This document shows positions 43,871 through 53,339 of a stretch of DNA of 64,000 nucleotides, piece by piece. Source of the stretch: Thermodesulfobacteriota bacterium (GTDB taxonomy: Bacteria > Thermosulfidibacterota > Thermosulfidibacteria > Thermosulfidibacterales > B14-G1); NCBI GenBank assembly GCA_024274915.1, contig JAJSAC010000063.1, forward strand, positions 19,976 to 83,975. The letters run 5' to 3'. The notes under the pieces were generated by a model. The model did not search any database and was not told the origin of the DNA. It saw only the letters and a program-made list of their open reading frames with translations. The stretch's first letter is position 1; each line of letters starts with the position of its first letter. A program made the position numbers and the translations under genes.

Positions 43871-46051
43871 ATGGAACCGGTCTACACTAAATACGAGGAA
43901 TACGAGGAACAGCTGGAGGATATAAAGAGGGAGATTCTTTCCCATCACCCCCAGAGTTCCTTGGAGATATTGGAAAGGGCTTTCCACTTTGCCGACGAGG
44001 CCCACAAGGGTCAGAAAAGGAAGTCGGGAGAGCCCTATATTGTTCATCCCCTCAACGTGGCCGTTATTCTGGCAAGGATGAGAATGGACCCTAACACTGT
44101 GGCCGCTGGCCTCCTCCACGATGTCCTAGAGGATACCGCTGTCGTTTTCAAGGATCTGATACGGGAGTTTGGTGAAGACATCGCCTTCTTGGTGGAGGGT
44201 GTCTCCAAGATTGGAAGGCTGGAGTCCAGGACCATGCTCCAGCAACAGGCAGAGACCATAAGGAAGATGCTCCTGGCCATGGCCAAAGATATCCGGGTCA
44301 TCCTTATCAAGCTGGCCGATAGACTCCACAACATGAGAACCATCCATTTTATCCCTAGGGAGGCCAAGCGGAAACGCATTGCTCAAGAGACCATGGATAT
44401 ATACGTGCCCCTGGCCCACCGGTTGGGCATTGCCTGGTTGAAATGGGAGTTGGAGGATCTGGCTTTTCGAGAACTCAACCCCGAGATGTACGAGTACATC
44501 CGGGAGAGGGTGGCCAAGAGGCGGGAAGAACGAGAAGCCTACATCCAGAACATGATTCGGGTGATGAAGGAAAAGCTGGAGGCGAAAGGGATCAGGGCGG
44601 AGGTGACGGGCCGCCCCAAGAGCTTTTTTTCTATCTATAGCAAAATGTTGGAGCACAACCTCACTTTCGAAGACCTTTACGACCTCATAGCTCTGCGGAT
44701 CATTGTGGACACCGTGGACCAGTGCTACATGGTTTTGGGGATCATACACTCCAGCTGGCCCCACATCCCCGGTCGTTTCAAGGACTATATAGCCATGCCC
44801 AAGCCCAATATGTACCGATCCCTACATACCACGGTGGTTGGTCCTGGAGGTGAAAAGGTGGAGTTCCAGATCCGCACGTGGGATATGCACCGGGTGGCCG
44901 AGGAAGGCATAGCTGCCCATTGGCGATACAAGGAGGGGAAGTCTGACCAGGAAGAAGACCGGGTGGTCACTTGGCTGCGTCACCTTCTTGAGTGGCAGCA
45001 GGACATGAGGGATTCCCGGGAGTTTCTCCAGAACCTCAAAGTGGATCTGTTCCCTGAGAAGGTCTATGTTTTCACCCCCAAGGGTGAGGTCAAGGCCCTG
45101 CCCCGGGGGGCCACGCCCATTGACTTTGCCTATGCCGTTCACACTGAGGTGGGACACCACTGTGCCGGTGCCCGGGTGGATGGTCGGTTGGTTCCTTTGA
45201 GTTACCAGCTGAAAACAGGGGAGCAGGTAGAAATTGTCACTTCCCCCGAGCGCCACCCCAGTCGGGATTGGTTGAGACTGGTGAAGACCACCCGGGCCAG
45301 GGCCAAGATCCAGTCTTGGCTTAGGGCCCAGGAGAGGGAGCGGGCCTTTGAACTGGGACGGGACCTGTGCCAGAAGGAATTCAGGAAGTTTGGCAGAAAC
45401 TTCCTGAAGAAGCTGGACAGGGGTGAAGTAGACAAGGTGGCCCAGGAATTGGGCTTCAACAACGCCTACGATTTGGTGGTGGCCGTAGGCTTTGGCAGGG
45501 TGGGTGCCCGCCAGGTGGTGAGGAGGGCCATACCCCCTGAGGAGATGGGGGAGCGGGAGAAGAAAAAGCTTCAAGAAGAGGTCCGCCGACCCCGCAAAGA
45601 GCGGGATGTGAAGGTCACGGTTAAGGGACTGGATGATGTGTTGGTTCGTTTCGCCCGTTGTTGCAACCCCATTCCCGGTGACGAGATTGTGGGTTATATC
45701 ACCCGAGGTAAAGGGGTCACCATCCATACCGCTGACTGTCCCAATCTCCTTCATTTGAGGGTGGATCCCGAGCGCCAGGTGGATGCTGAGTGGGACATAG
45801 ACGACAGGAGTGTGTTGCCTGTGAAACTCAGGGTGGAGACGGAAGATAAGATGGGGCTTTTAGCAGAGATTTCCCAGGCCATAGCGGGGGAAGGGGTGAA
45901 CGTGGAGAGGGCCGATGTGGCCACTACAGGCCAGGGAAAGGCCTACCTCAACTTCGTCATAGATGTGAAGGACGTGGAACACCTGGAGCGGGTTAAAAAG
46001 TCGATCCGTAGGATTCCCGGGGTGGTGAGAGTAGAGAGAATGATGAGGTGA
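43871..46051 (+). CDS. relA: bifunctional (p)ppGpp synthetase/hydrolase RelA/SpoT
   Basis: HD, synthetase (GRPKSFFSIYSKML), TGS and ACT domains; HRVAEEGIAAHWRYKEGK; start taken at ATG 43871. Confidence 0.95.
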   Translation: MEPVYTKYEEYEEQLEDIKREILSHHPQSSLEILERAFHFADEAHKGQKRKSGEPYIVHPLNVAVILARMRMDPNTVAAGLLHDVLEDTAVVFKDLIREFGEDIAFLVEGVSKIGRLESRTMLQQQAETIRKMLLAMAKDIRVILIKLADRLHNMRTIHFIPREAKRKRIAQETMDIYVPLAHRLGIAWLKWELEDLAFRELNPEMYEYIRERVAKRREEREAYIQNMIRVMKEKLEAKGIRAEVTGRPKSFFSIYSKMLEHNLTFEDLYDLIALRIIVDTVDQCYMVLGIIHSSWPHIPGRFKDYIAMPKPNMYRSLHTTVVGPGGEKVEFQIRTWDMHRVAEEGIAAHWRYKEGKSDQEEDRVVTWLRHLLEWQQDMRDSREFLQNLKVDLFPEKVYVFTPKGEVKALPRGATPIDFAYAVHTEVGHHCAGARVDGRLVPLSYQLKTGEQVEIVTSPERHPSRDWLRLVKTTRARAKIQSWLRAQERERAFELGRDLCQKEFRKFGRNFLKKLDRGEVDKVAQELGFNNAYDLVVAVGFGRVGARQVVRRAIPPEEMGEREKKKLQEEVRRPRKERDVKVTVKGLDDVLVRFARCCNPIPGDEIVGYITRGKGVTIHTADCPNLLHLRVDPERQVDAEWDIDDRSVLPVKLRVETEDKMGLLAEISQAIAGEGVNVERADVATTGQGKAYLNFVIDVKDVEHLERVKKSIRRIPGVVRVERMMR

Positions 46052-46157
46052 AGGGCTCTAGGCTGTCGGAGGCATCACCCAGGAATCCCTTTTGAGGAAC
46101 GCTGTGAAACAGGTGGGGTGCAGTTTTTTGTGAAGAGCGGGAGGAGAGCCTCCCCTT

Positions 46158-46355
46158 TCAGGCCTTGACCACTTTTCCTGCCTTGAGGCACTTGGTGCAT
46201 ACCTTGATGGTTTTTACTGTGCCGTTGGGATAGCGGACCTTAACCCTTTGGATGTTGGGCAGAAACTTCCGCTTGCTCACGTTGTGGGCGTGACTGATTT
46301 TGTGGCCGCTCATAGGACCCTTACCGCAGATTTCGCAACGCCTGGCCATGACCAA
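46158..46355 (-). CDS. rpmB: 50S ribosomal protein L28
   Basis: [36 protein letters not shown]. Confidence 0.96.
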   Translation of the reverse strand: MVMARRCEICGKGPMSGHKISHAHNVSKRKFLPNIQRVKVRYPNGTVKTIKVCTKCLKAGKVVKA

Positions 46356-46500
46356 CTCCTCCCACGGGTTTTAAAGCGCTCCCCTCCATAGCACAGGCCC
46401 CCATTTTTTTGCAAGGCCTTTTTATCCACTTCTCCCCTGAACTTCGAAGAAGGGGGTCCTTCCCTTTCAGAATCTTGGGAGGGGTGGTATATTTCAAGGC

Positions 46501-47577
46501 ATGAGACCCACAGGCGCTGCCCATTTGCCCTTGCACGGCGGTAAGGCGCCTCCCTGGCTTTTTAGCAGGATGGCGAAGCTGGCCCGGGAGGTGGTGACCC
46601 TTCTAGTGGCCGATTACGGCGGCAAGGAGGTGGTCCGCCGTTTTGCCGATCCTTTCTGGTTTCAGGCCTTTGGTTGTCTTTTAGGTTTCGACTGGCACTC
46701 CAGCGGTGTCACCACCACGGTCACGGGGGCGGTTAAGGAGGCGTTGAAGGATTCGGCACCCGAGCTGGGCCTATTCGTGGCTGGGGGCAAGGGTCGGGTG
46801 TCCAGGCGGACTCCCCAGGAGGTGGAGGCAGCAGCGGATTTGGGGGGTTTCGATCCTGCACCCCTGGTTTACGCCAGTCGTATGAGTGCTAAAGTGGACA
46901 GCACGGCTCTCCAGGACGGTTACCAGCTTTACCACCACGTCATCATTTTCACTCCCCAAGGCCACTGGGCTGTGGTTCAACAGGGCATGAACGTCACGAA
47001 CCGATATGCCAGACGGTATCACTGGCTCAGTGAAGGCCTTTCGTCATTTGTAGAGGAGCCCCACAAGGCAGTATGTGCCATGGCCAGAGGTAGGGCTTTG
47101 AACATGGTGGCCAGGGAGAGTTGCCAGGCTCGCCGGGGGGTGGTGACCCTGGTGGAGGAGTACCATGTCCAGGCCCTGGTGAAGGAGATGAAGAAGATTC
47201 AGGTACTGGAGATGCCCTCTCGCCACCATATCCTTATGAGGGACATTGATGTGGATAGGTTGAAGAGGGGCCTGGAGGAGGCAAGGCGCAGGTTGCCCCG
47301 TCATTTCCAGGAACTTCTGGAGACTCCGGGGTTAGGGCCCAAGACCCTCCGGGCCCTGGCCTTGACGGCAGAGGTCCTTTACGGCACCCCCGTGAGCTTT
47401 CGGGACCCTGCCCGATTCAGCTTTGCCCATGGTGGCAAGGACGGCCATCCCTATCCTGTGGATCGTTCCCTTTACGACCAGACCATAGAGATGCTGAGAC
47501 AGGTCGTCAGACGGGCAAGCCTTTCCCCTTTGGAGAAGGAGAGGGCCCATGAGAGGTTGAACAGGTTTAAGCGGTGA
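46501..47577 (+). CDS. DUF763-like protein (archaeal/thermophile family)
   Basis: GAAHLPLHGGKAPPWLFSRMAKLAREV; YHHVIIFTPQGHWAVVQQGMN; C-terminal HhH-like LLETPGLGPKTLRALALTAEVLYG. Confidence 0.8.
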   Translation: MRPTGAAHLPLHGGKAPPWLFSRMAKLAREVVTLLVADYGGKEVVRRFADPFWFQAFGCLLGFDWHSSGVTTTVTGAVKEALKDSAPELGLFVAGGKGRVSRRTPQEVEAAADLGGFDPAPLVYASRMSAKVDSTALQDGYQLYHHVIIFTPQGHWAVVQQGMNVTNRYARRYHWLSEGLSSFVEEPHKAVCAMARGRALNMVARESCQARRGVVTLVEEYHVQALVKEMKKIQVLEMPSRHHILMRDIDVDRLKRGLEEARRRLPRHFQELLETPGLGPKTLRALALTAEVLYGTPVSFRDPARFSFAHGGKDGHPYPVDRSLYDQTIEMLRQVVRRASLSPLEKERAHERLNRFKR

Positions 47578-47776
47578 AAAGTTAAAAGTTGAAAGTGAAG
47601 AGAGGGAGGTTGAAGACCCGTGGCTCATAGCTCATGGTGAAGGGTGGATGGGTTGACGGATAGACGGGTTGGGGAGGTGGATGGGTAGACATCTACCCTT
47701 CACCACTTCCCAATCCTCCGCTTCCCTTTCTTGCTACTTCACTATTTAACTAATTAACTAACTACCGGGAGGTTCT
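47578..47776. repeat. degenerate short-repeat arrays with inverted organisation
   Basis: GTTAAAAGTTGAAAGTGAAG ... GTGGATGGGTTGACGG ... central perfect GGGTAGA-CA-TCTACCC (47683-47698) ... CTTCACTATTTAACTAATTAAC. Confidence 0.65.
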
Positions 47777-48763
47777 GTGAAGGCAGTGGCGCTGATTTCT
47801 GGAGGATTGGACAGCCTTCTGGCTGTGAAACTGGTGGAAGAACAAGGGGTGGAGGTGTTGCCCCTGCACATGGTCACCTCCTTTACAGGGAGGAAGGACC
47901 CCGCTTTTGTTCGGGATATGGAGAGGCTTTACGGTTTGAGGGTCCATAGAGTGGTGGACTTGACCCGGGAGTTTTTGCCCCTCTTACTGGATCCGCCCCA
48001 CGGTTTTGGCAAAAACATGAACCCCTGCATAGATTGTAAGATACTCTTTCTTCGCAGGGCCAAGGAGATCATGGAAGAGGAGGGGGCCTCCTTTGTCATC
48101 ACGGGAGAGGTGATGGGACAGAGACCCATGTCCCAGAGGAGTCCTATTCTGCGCCTCATCGAAAAGGAGACGGGATTGGAGGGGCTTCTCCTCAGGCCCC
48201 TTTCTGCCCGGCTTCTGCCCCCCACCATTCCCGAGAGGGAGGGATGGGTGGACAGGGAGAGGCTGGAGGCAATCCAGGGGCGAAGCAGGAAGAGGCAACT
48301 GGAACTGGCCAAGAAGTACGGGTGGGACAAGATTCCTTCCCCTGCCGGGGGATGCCTCCTCACGGATCCCGGCTACTCCAAGAGACTCAAGGACCTTTTG
48401 GACCACCTGCCCCCCGGGGAACTCCCCTCCCTCCGGGACGTGAAACTACTCAAGGTGGGGCGCCACTTTCGCCTGTCCCCGGGGGTCAAGCTGGTGGTGG
48501 GTAGAAGGGAGGGTGAGAACACCGTGGTCAAATCCCTGGCTACTGCCAGGGATATTCTCTTGGAACCCAAAGGGTTTCCTGGCCCTACTGGTCTTCTGAT
48601 TGGCGAGGAGCCCCAGGTGGAGTTGGCGAGGGCAGCTTCACTGCTGGGTCGTTATTGCAAGGGGCTTGGACCTTTCACTTTCTTATACAGGGGCGGGAGC
48701 GTGGGGGAGATCCAGGTTTCACCCCTGCCCCCAGAAGAGGTGGACAAATGGCTCATTATTTGA
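47777..48763 (+). CDS. ThiI/MnmA-like ATP-pyrophosphatase, putative tRNA thiolation enzyme
   Basis: MKAVALISGGLDSLLAVKLVEEQGVEV (PP-loop); NPCIDCKILFLRRAKEIMEEEGASFVITGEVMGQRPMSQ. Confidence 0.75.
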   Translation: MKAVALISGGLDSLLAVKLVEEQGVEVLPLHMVTSFTGRKDPAFVRDMERLYGLRVHRVVDLTREFLPLLLDPPHGFGKNMNPCIDCKILFLRRAKEIMEEEGASFVITGEVMGQRPMSQRSPILRLIEKETGLEGLLLRPLSARLLPPTIPEREGWVDRERLEAIQGRSRKRQLELAKKYGWDKIPSPAGGCLLTDPGYSKRLKDLLDHLPPGELPSLRDVKLLKVGRHFRLSPGVKLVVGRREGENTVVKSLATARDILLEPKGFPGPTGLLIGEEPQVELARAASLLGRYCKGLGPFTFLYRGGSVGEIQVSPLPPEEVDKWLII

Positions 48764-49350
48764 CGGTGGGGAAAGTGGTACTCCTGATTTTCTTGGCCTT
48801 TTTCCTGGGTTCTGTGCCCTTCGGTCTCCTCTTTGCCCGCCTTTTTGGGAAGAAGGATCCCCGGGAGGTGGGTAGCGGTAATGTGGGTGCCACCAATGTG
48901 GCCAGGGCGGCCGGGAAGGTGGCGGGGGTGCTCACCCTGGTCCTTGACGCTGCCAAGGGGTACTTACCGGTACTCCTGGCTTGGGGCTGGCTTAAAAGCC
49001 CCGACTACGTGGCCCTGGTGGGTCTCTTTGCTATTCTAGGCCACTGCTACTCTCCCTTTCTCGGCTTTAAAGGAGGCAAGGGGGTGGCCACGGGCTTGGG
49101 AGTTTATCTGGCCCTTTCGCCCTTGGCGGTCATTTTTGCTGCGGTGGTTTTCGGTTTGGTCATCTGGCGTTGGCGCTATGTATCTCTGGCTTCCATGAGC
49201 GCTGCCTTGGCCATGGTCCCCTTCATCTACCTGGCCCAGAGGAGCCCCATGCTCACCTTCTTCACGGCATTGATAGCCCTGCTCATCACCTGGCGGCACA
49301 GGGCCAATATCCAGCGTCTCATGAGGGGGGAGGAACCCAAATTCTTTTAG
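48748..49350 (+). CDS. plsY: glycerol-3-phosphate acyltransferase PlsY
   Basis: FFLGSVPFGLLFARLFGKKDPREVGSGNVGATNVARAAGK; GHCYSPFLGFKGGKGVATGLG; start taken at ATG 48748. Confidence 0.95.
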   Translation: MAHYLTVGKVVLLIFLAFFLGSVPFGLLFARLFGKKDPREVGSGNVGATNVARAAGKVAGVLTLVLDAAKGYLPVLLAWGWLKSPDYVALVGLFAILGHCYSPFLGFKGGKGVATGLGVYLALSPLAVIFAAVVFGLVIWRWRYVSLASMSAALAMVPFIYLAQRSPMLTFFTALIALLITWRHRANIQRLMRGEEPKFF

Positions 49351-49560
49351 TGAAATAGCGAGAGAGTGAAGTAGTGGGATAGTGAGACAGCGAAATGGCG
49401 AGGGATTCAAATAGTTAGATAACAAAACAGCAAAGTGGTAAAATGATTAAATAGGCGAGTATTCCCACACCCACACACCCTCACTCCCTCGCTACTTTAC
49501 TACCTCACCCCTTACACCTCACGCCTTACTCCTTACTCCTCTTACTTCCTTACTTCTTTA
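49351..49560. repeat. long degenerate 7/8-mer arrays, purine-rich arm followed by complementary pyrimidine-rich arm
   Basis: AGTGAAAT AGCGAGAG AGTGAAGT AGTGGGAT AGTGAGAC AGCGAAAT ... CACTCCCT CGCTACTT TACTACCT ... TTACTCC TTACTCC. Confidence 0.75.
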
Positions 49561-50008
49561 CTCCCTCCCTCCTCCCTAGTCCCTCTTTGTATCCCTCCAG
49601 GAGGCAGGCCTTGGCGGGTTTCTTTTTGGGGTAGAGGACCCGGGGTTTAAGCCATAGGGCCAGGAGGCGGTCGTTCTTGTCTTTGCCCTTGGCCATCCTC
49701 TCCATGGCCGTTTTCCCCAGCCTTTTCCCCACCCAGTGGAAGTAGGGGCAAGAAAAGATCTGGATGCCCACGTACAGTACGAAGAAGGCGGCCATGACCA
49801 TGGCCATGAGGCGATTGTAGTCTATGGCCCTTCTGTAGATGAGGGCTAGTACGGCTCCTGTGAGGACCATGATGAAGGGGCCCAGGGTGAGGCCTGCACC
49901 CCAGGGTACCACAGACAACATGGAGTTGGGGAGGGGCATGAGGAAGGTGAAGGCCAGCCCCGCTGCCAGGGAGATGAAGAAGAGTCGGGGTTCATACCGG
50001 GACCGCAC
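49550..50008 (-). CDS. membrane protein of unknown function
   Basis: Several TM segments; overlaps the end of the upstream PyrD-like gene by 17 nt; no family recognised. Confidence 0.6.
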   Translation of the reverse strand: MRSRYEPRLFFISLAAGLAFTFLMPLPNSMLSVVPWGAGLTLGPFIMVLTGAVLALIYRRAIDYNRLMAMVMAAFFVLYVGIQIFSCPYFHWVGKRLGKTAMERMAKGKDKNDRLLALWLKPRVLYPKKKPAKACLLEGYKEGLGRREGVKK

Positions 50009-51077
50009 TGGATCCCACCACTCCTTTGTATTCTAGGGCCAGGTAGGGATTGAACATGGCCCCGGTGCAGGTGAACACGGCTTGGACTCCCAGGTTCAGG
50101 TATTCCTCAACGTGGGAGGGATGGGTCACTCCCCCGCATCCGCATATGGCCAGGTCATACTTCTCTACCTCTTTTATGGCCAGGGCTTCCTTTGCAAAGG
50201 CCAGGCCACACTGCCTTATGGCCCATCCGCACACACCGCTAGTGGTCCTTTCGGGGCCCAGGGCGGGCTGTCCCCCTTCGTCTACCACTGAGAGGGATAC
50301 GGAGTTTATCCCCACAATCCCTTGGACCCAGGGGGCCAGGGCTTTCATGAGCCCTTTCAGTTCCCGTCCCAGAAGAAGGCCCACTTTGATGAGGACTGGG
50401 GTGTCTTCCAGAACCTTTCTCACTTCCCGGGCGATACGTCCTGCCAGGGGGGGGTCGGTGTAGATGACTCCTTCCCCTTCTGCCGTGTTGGGGCATGAAA
50501 AGTTGAGTTCCACCACAGGTACACCCGTCTCCTTTATCATTGACGACACCCGAACGAAGTCTTGAACAAGCCTCTCTTCGCTATCCTCAAAGGTGCCCAC
50601 TCCACTCACTATAATGACTTGCCCCTTCCTCAGGTGGTCCAGGGCCCTCTCCACGTCTTCTTGCCAGTCCGGAGGTTCTAGGCTTGGCATGCCGAAGGAG
50701 TTGGTGATGGTGACTTGCCGTGGGGAGGGAGGTTCCCAGTTCCGGGGGGCCACTACCCTGTGGGGCAGGTCTCGGGGACTGAGCATGGGGGTTCTGACAA
50801 AGAGGCAATTGGGCCAAGGATGGACGGGATACTGGCGGCTACGCACCGTCTTGTAGACCAGGATGTCGTAGCCCAGCTGGGCGTAAAGCTTTATCCATTT
50901 AGAGTCCAGCAGGAGCCCTGCTGGTATGCCCAGGGGAGAGTTAAGGGTGTGGCCTAAGAAGGGGAAGGCAGGCTGGGTCTTCCAGGGGGGGATCTCTCCC
51001 GTGAATCGGGGACCCTGCTCTAGATTGTGGTAGTAGTCCCGGTCCATGTCATAGGTAGCCAGCCCTTTGATGGACAT
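49992..51077 (-). CDS. dihydroorotate dehydrogenase-like flavoprotein
   Basis: LNSPLGIPAGLLLDSKWIKLYAQLGYDILVYKTVRS; ITNSFGMPS; VVELNFSCPNT; VLIKVG; GCGGVTHPSHVEEYLNLGVQAVFTCTG; start taken at ATG 51077. Confidence 0.75.
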   Translation of the reverse strand: MSIKGLATYDMDRDYYHNLEQGPRFTGEIPPWKTQPAFPFLGHTLNSPLGIPAGLLLDSKWIKLYAQLGYDILVYKTVRSRQYPVHPWPNCLFVRTPMLSPRDLPHRVVAPRNWEPPSPRQVTITNSFGMPSLEPPDWQEDVERALDHLRKGQVIIVSGVGTFEDSEERLVQDFVRVSSMIKETGVPVVELNFSCPNTAEGEGVIYTDPPLAGRIAREVRKVLEDTPVLIKVGLLLGRELKGLMKALAPWVQGIVGINSVSLSVVDEGGQPALGPERTTSGVCGWAIRQCGLAFAKEALAIKEVEKYDLAICGCGGVTHPSHVEEYLNLGVQAVFTCTGAMFNPYLALEYKGVVGSSAVPV

Positions 51078-51128
51078 ATTTCCCCCTTTCGTTGAAAGGT
51101 TTGCTCTTTTGTTATAGATGCTGAAGCC

Positions 51129-51842
51129 ATGATAAGCAAAGATCTTTTTATTTCTCTGTTGAACAGGGTGGTGCCTTCTAGATGCCGGGGCTGCGGGGGA
51201 CCTTCTGCTCAGGGCCTGTGCCAGGCCTGTAGGGACGGGGTGGTCTTTTTGGAGGCCACTTGCACCCGGTGTGGTCTTCCCTACGACAGGGAGGTGCCCA
51301 TCTGCGGCAGGTGCGTTGGTAAGAGGCTCTACCTGGATTCGGTAGTGGCCCTCTATCTCTATGCTCCCCCTGTGAAGGATTTGATCCACGGGTGGAAGTA
51401 TTACAGGGATGGACGCTCGTGGGAGGCCATCCAGGAACTTCTCCTGAATGGCCTGGAGAGAAGGGAACTGGTCCTCAAGGCACTGGCCCTGGATGGGGTG
51501 GTTCCTGTCCCCCTCCATTGGCGGAGACAATGGAGCAGGGAGTTCAACCAGTCCCTTTTCTTGGCCGAGGAGGTGGCGGATTTCCTACGGGTGCCCCTCA
51601 TGGACGGCATTGTGAAAAGGGTTCGCCATACCCCTCACCAGATGGGTTTGTCTGCCGGGGAGAGGATGAGAAACTTGAAGGGCGCCTTCTCTCTGAAGGG
51701 GGACGTGGCGGGGAAGGTTCTCCTATTGGTGGACGACGTGGCCACCACCCTGGCTACGGCTTCCCAGGTGGCCCGGGCGTTGGTGGAGGGAGGGGCCCGG
51801 GGGGTTCATCTTTTGGTCCTGGCTCGGGCGGCAGGGGGGTAA
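51129..51842 (+). CDS. comF: ComF family phosphoribosyltransferase
   Basis: CRGCGGPSAQGLCQACRDG zinc motif; HTPHQMGLSAGERMRNLKGAF; VLLVDDVATTLATASQVARAL. Confidence 0.9.
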   Translation: MISKDLFISLLNRVVPSRCRGCGGPSAQGLCQACRDGVVFLEATCTRCGLPYDREVPICGRCVGKRLYLDSVVALYLYAPPVKDLIHGWKYYRDGRSWEAIQELLLNGLERRELVLKALALDGVVPVPLHWRRQWSREFNQSLFLAEEVADFLRVPLMDGIVKRVRHTPHQMGLSAGERMRNLKGAFSLKGDVAGKVLLLVDDVATTLATASQVARALVEGGARGVHLLVLARAAGG

Positions 51843-52651
51843 TGATGCTCTGGGTGGCCCACATGCCCTTGCCTCCCTCCTGTGTCGAGGAGGTTTTGGA
51901 GGCCCGGCTCCTGGACCTGGAGGATGTCACCTTTTCCTGGGAAGAAAGGGAGGGAGAGAGGTTTTTGGTTCTTTACGCTTCTCGACCTGTGGACGTGGCT
52001 CTGGAGGGCCTTCCCAGGCCCGAGTGGAGGGAGATGCCGGCGGGTTGGGAGGTTCGGTACCGGGAATATTTCCGTGGTTTTCCTTGGGGAGGGAAGCTTT
52101 ACATCCATCCTCCCTGGGAGAAGGGGGACTCCGGGCGTATCAATGTGGTTATCAACCCTGGTCGGGGTTTTGGCACAGGAACCCATGGCACCACCCGGTT
52201 GTGCCTTTCTTTCCTGGAAGATGTGGTGAGCCGGGAAAGGCCGGGAGTTGTGCTGGATGTGGGGACTGGTTCGGGGATCTTGGCTATAGCCGCCGTTAAG
52301 TTGGGGGTTCCCCGGGCGGTGGCGGTGGACGTCGACATGGACGCTCTGTGCAGCGCCCGGGAGAACCTGGCCCTCAACGGGGTCCAGGATCGGGTGGTCC
52401 TGGTGGCTGGTGGTCCCCAGGCGTTGAGGGGGACGTTTCCCCTGGTGATAGCCAACCTCCACTTTTACGCTTTTTTAAAGATATCCAAGGATCTTGCCCG
52501 CCTTACCGCCCCCGGCGGGTATCTCGTCATATCCGGATTTCTGGCGAAGGATGGTTTCGCGATGGTGGATGAAATGGCCTCGGTGGGTTTCCGGGAAGTG
52601 GAAGAAGAGGGTCTAGGAGGCTGGGGAGGACTGCTCTTTGTCCGTGGTTAG
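51842..52651 (+). CDS. prmA: ribosomal protein L11 methyltransferase
   Basis: INVVINPGRGFGTGTHGTTRLCLSFLE; VLDVGTGSGILAIAAVKLG; start taken at ATG 51842. Confidence 0.9.
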   Translation: MMLWVAHMPLPPSCVEEVLEARLLDLEDVTFSWEEREGERFLVLYASRPVDVALEGLPRPEWREMPAGWEVRYREYFRGFPWGGKLYIHPPWEKGDSGRINVVINPGRGFGTGTHGTTRLCLSFLEDVVSRERPGVVLDVGTGSGILAIAAVKLGVPRAVAVDVDMDALCSARENLALNGVQDRVVLVAGGPQALRGTFPLVIANLHFYAFLKISKDLARLTAPGGYLVISGFLAKDGFAMVDEMASVGFREVEEEGLGGWGGLLFVRG

Positions 52652-53339
52652 GGTGCTGGTGGAGGATGTGGAATTGGTTCCTGGGGAGTTGGTTTTGCCC
52701 CCTGGAGAAGCCCATCACCTTCGGGTGAGGAGGGTTTCTCTGGGGGATAGGGTGGTGGTTCTGGACGGTAGGGGTAGGGAGGCCAGGGGGATTCTAGTGG
52801 CCCGGGACAGGGTGGCGATAGAGGAGGTGACGGAGAACCTGGAGAGGGAGCCTGCCGTGATCCTCACCCTTTATTTGGGCCTTCTCAAAGGGGAGAAGAT
52901 GGACCTGGTGGTCCAGAAGGTGACAGAGTTGGGTGTGGCCAGGTTGGTTCCCCTTTTGAGCCGGAGGTGTGTGCCCCGCCCCCGGCCTTCCCGGGTGGAG
53001 CGTTGGAGGGCCATTGCCCGAGATGCCCTGAAGCAGTGCGGAGGGACGGTGTTGCCCCGGATCGACCCCCCTGTTCCCCTTGAGGAGGTGGTTTTGGAAG
53101 GTGAGGGCTGGGTTCTGTGGGAGGGGGAGAAGGAGAGAACCCTGCCCCGGGTTGCCTCCGGGTGGAAGGTGGCTTTGGCCGTGGGGCCCGAGGGGGGATG
53201 GGAGGAGTGGGAGGTGGAACTGTTGGAGGCAAAGGGTTTTGTGCCTGCCACTTTAGGTCCCCGGATTTTGAGGTCTGAGACGGCAGCCATAGTGGGAATG
53301 GGAATACTGCTGTGGAGTACAGGCAGAGGCAAGGGCTAA
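52638..53339 (+). CDS. rsmE: 16S rRNA (uracil1498-N3)-methyltransferase
   Basis: PPGEAHHLRVRRVSLGDRVVVLDGRG; LTLYLGLLKGEKMDLVVQKVTELGV; LAVGPEGGWEEWEVE; LGPRILRSETAA. Confidence 0.93.
   Translation: MSVVRVLVEDVELVPGELVLPPGEAHHLRVRRVSLGDRVVVLDGRGREARGILVARDRVAIEEVTENLEREPAVILTLYLGLLKGEKMDLVVQKVTELGVARLVPLLSRRCVPRPRPSRVERWRAIARDALKQCGGTVLPRIDPPVPLEEVVLEGEGWVLWEGEKERTLPRVASGWKVALAVGPEGGWEEWEVELLEAKGFVPATLGPRILRSETAAIVGMGILLWSTGRGKG

Noticed and set aside
50050-50957. Several plus-strand ORFs (50050-50463, 50593-50856, 50715-50957)
   Set aside because: Antisense to the PyrD-like gene on the minus strand; no recognisable protein features.
49992-51530. Full 512-aa version of the PyrD-like ORF
   Set aside because: The first ~151 codons are antisense to comF and have no domain signal; start set at ATG 51077.
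51392-51841. N-terminal extension of the prmA ORF
   Set aside because: Gly/Pro-rich translation overlapping comF in another frame; real start near 51842.
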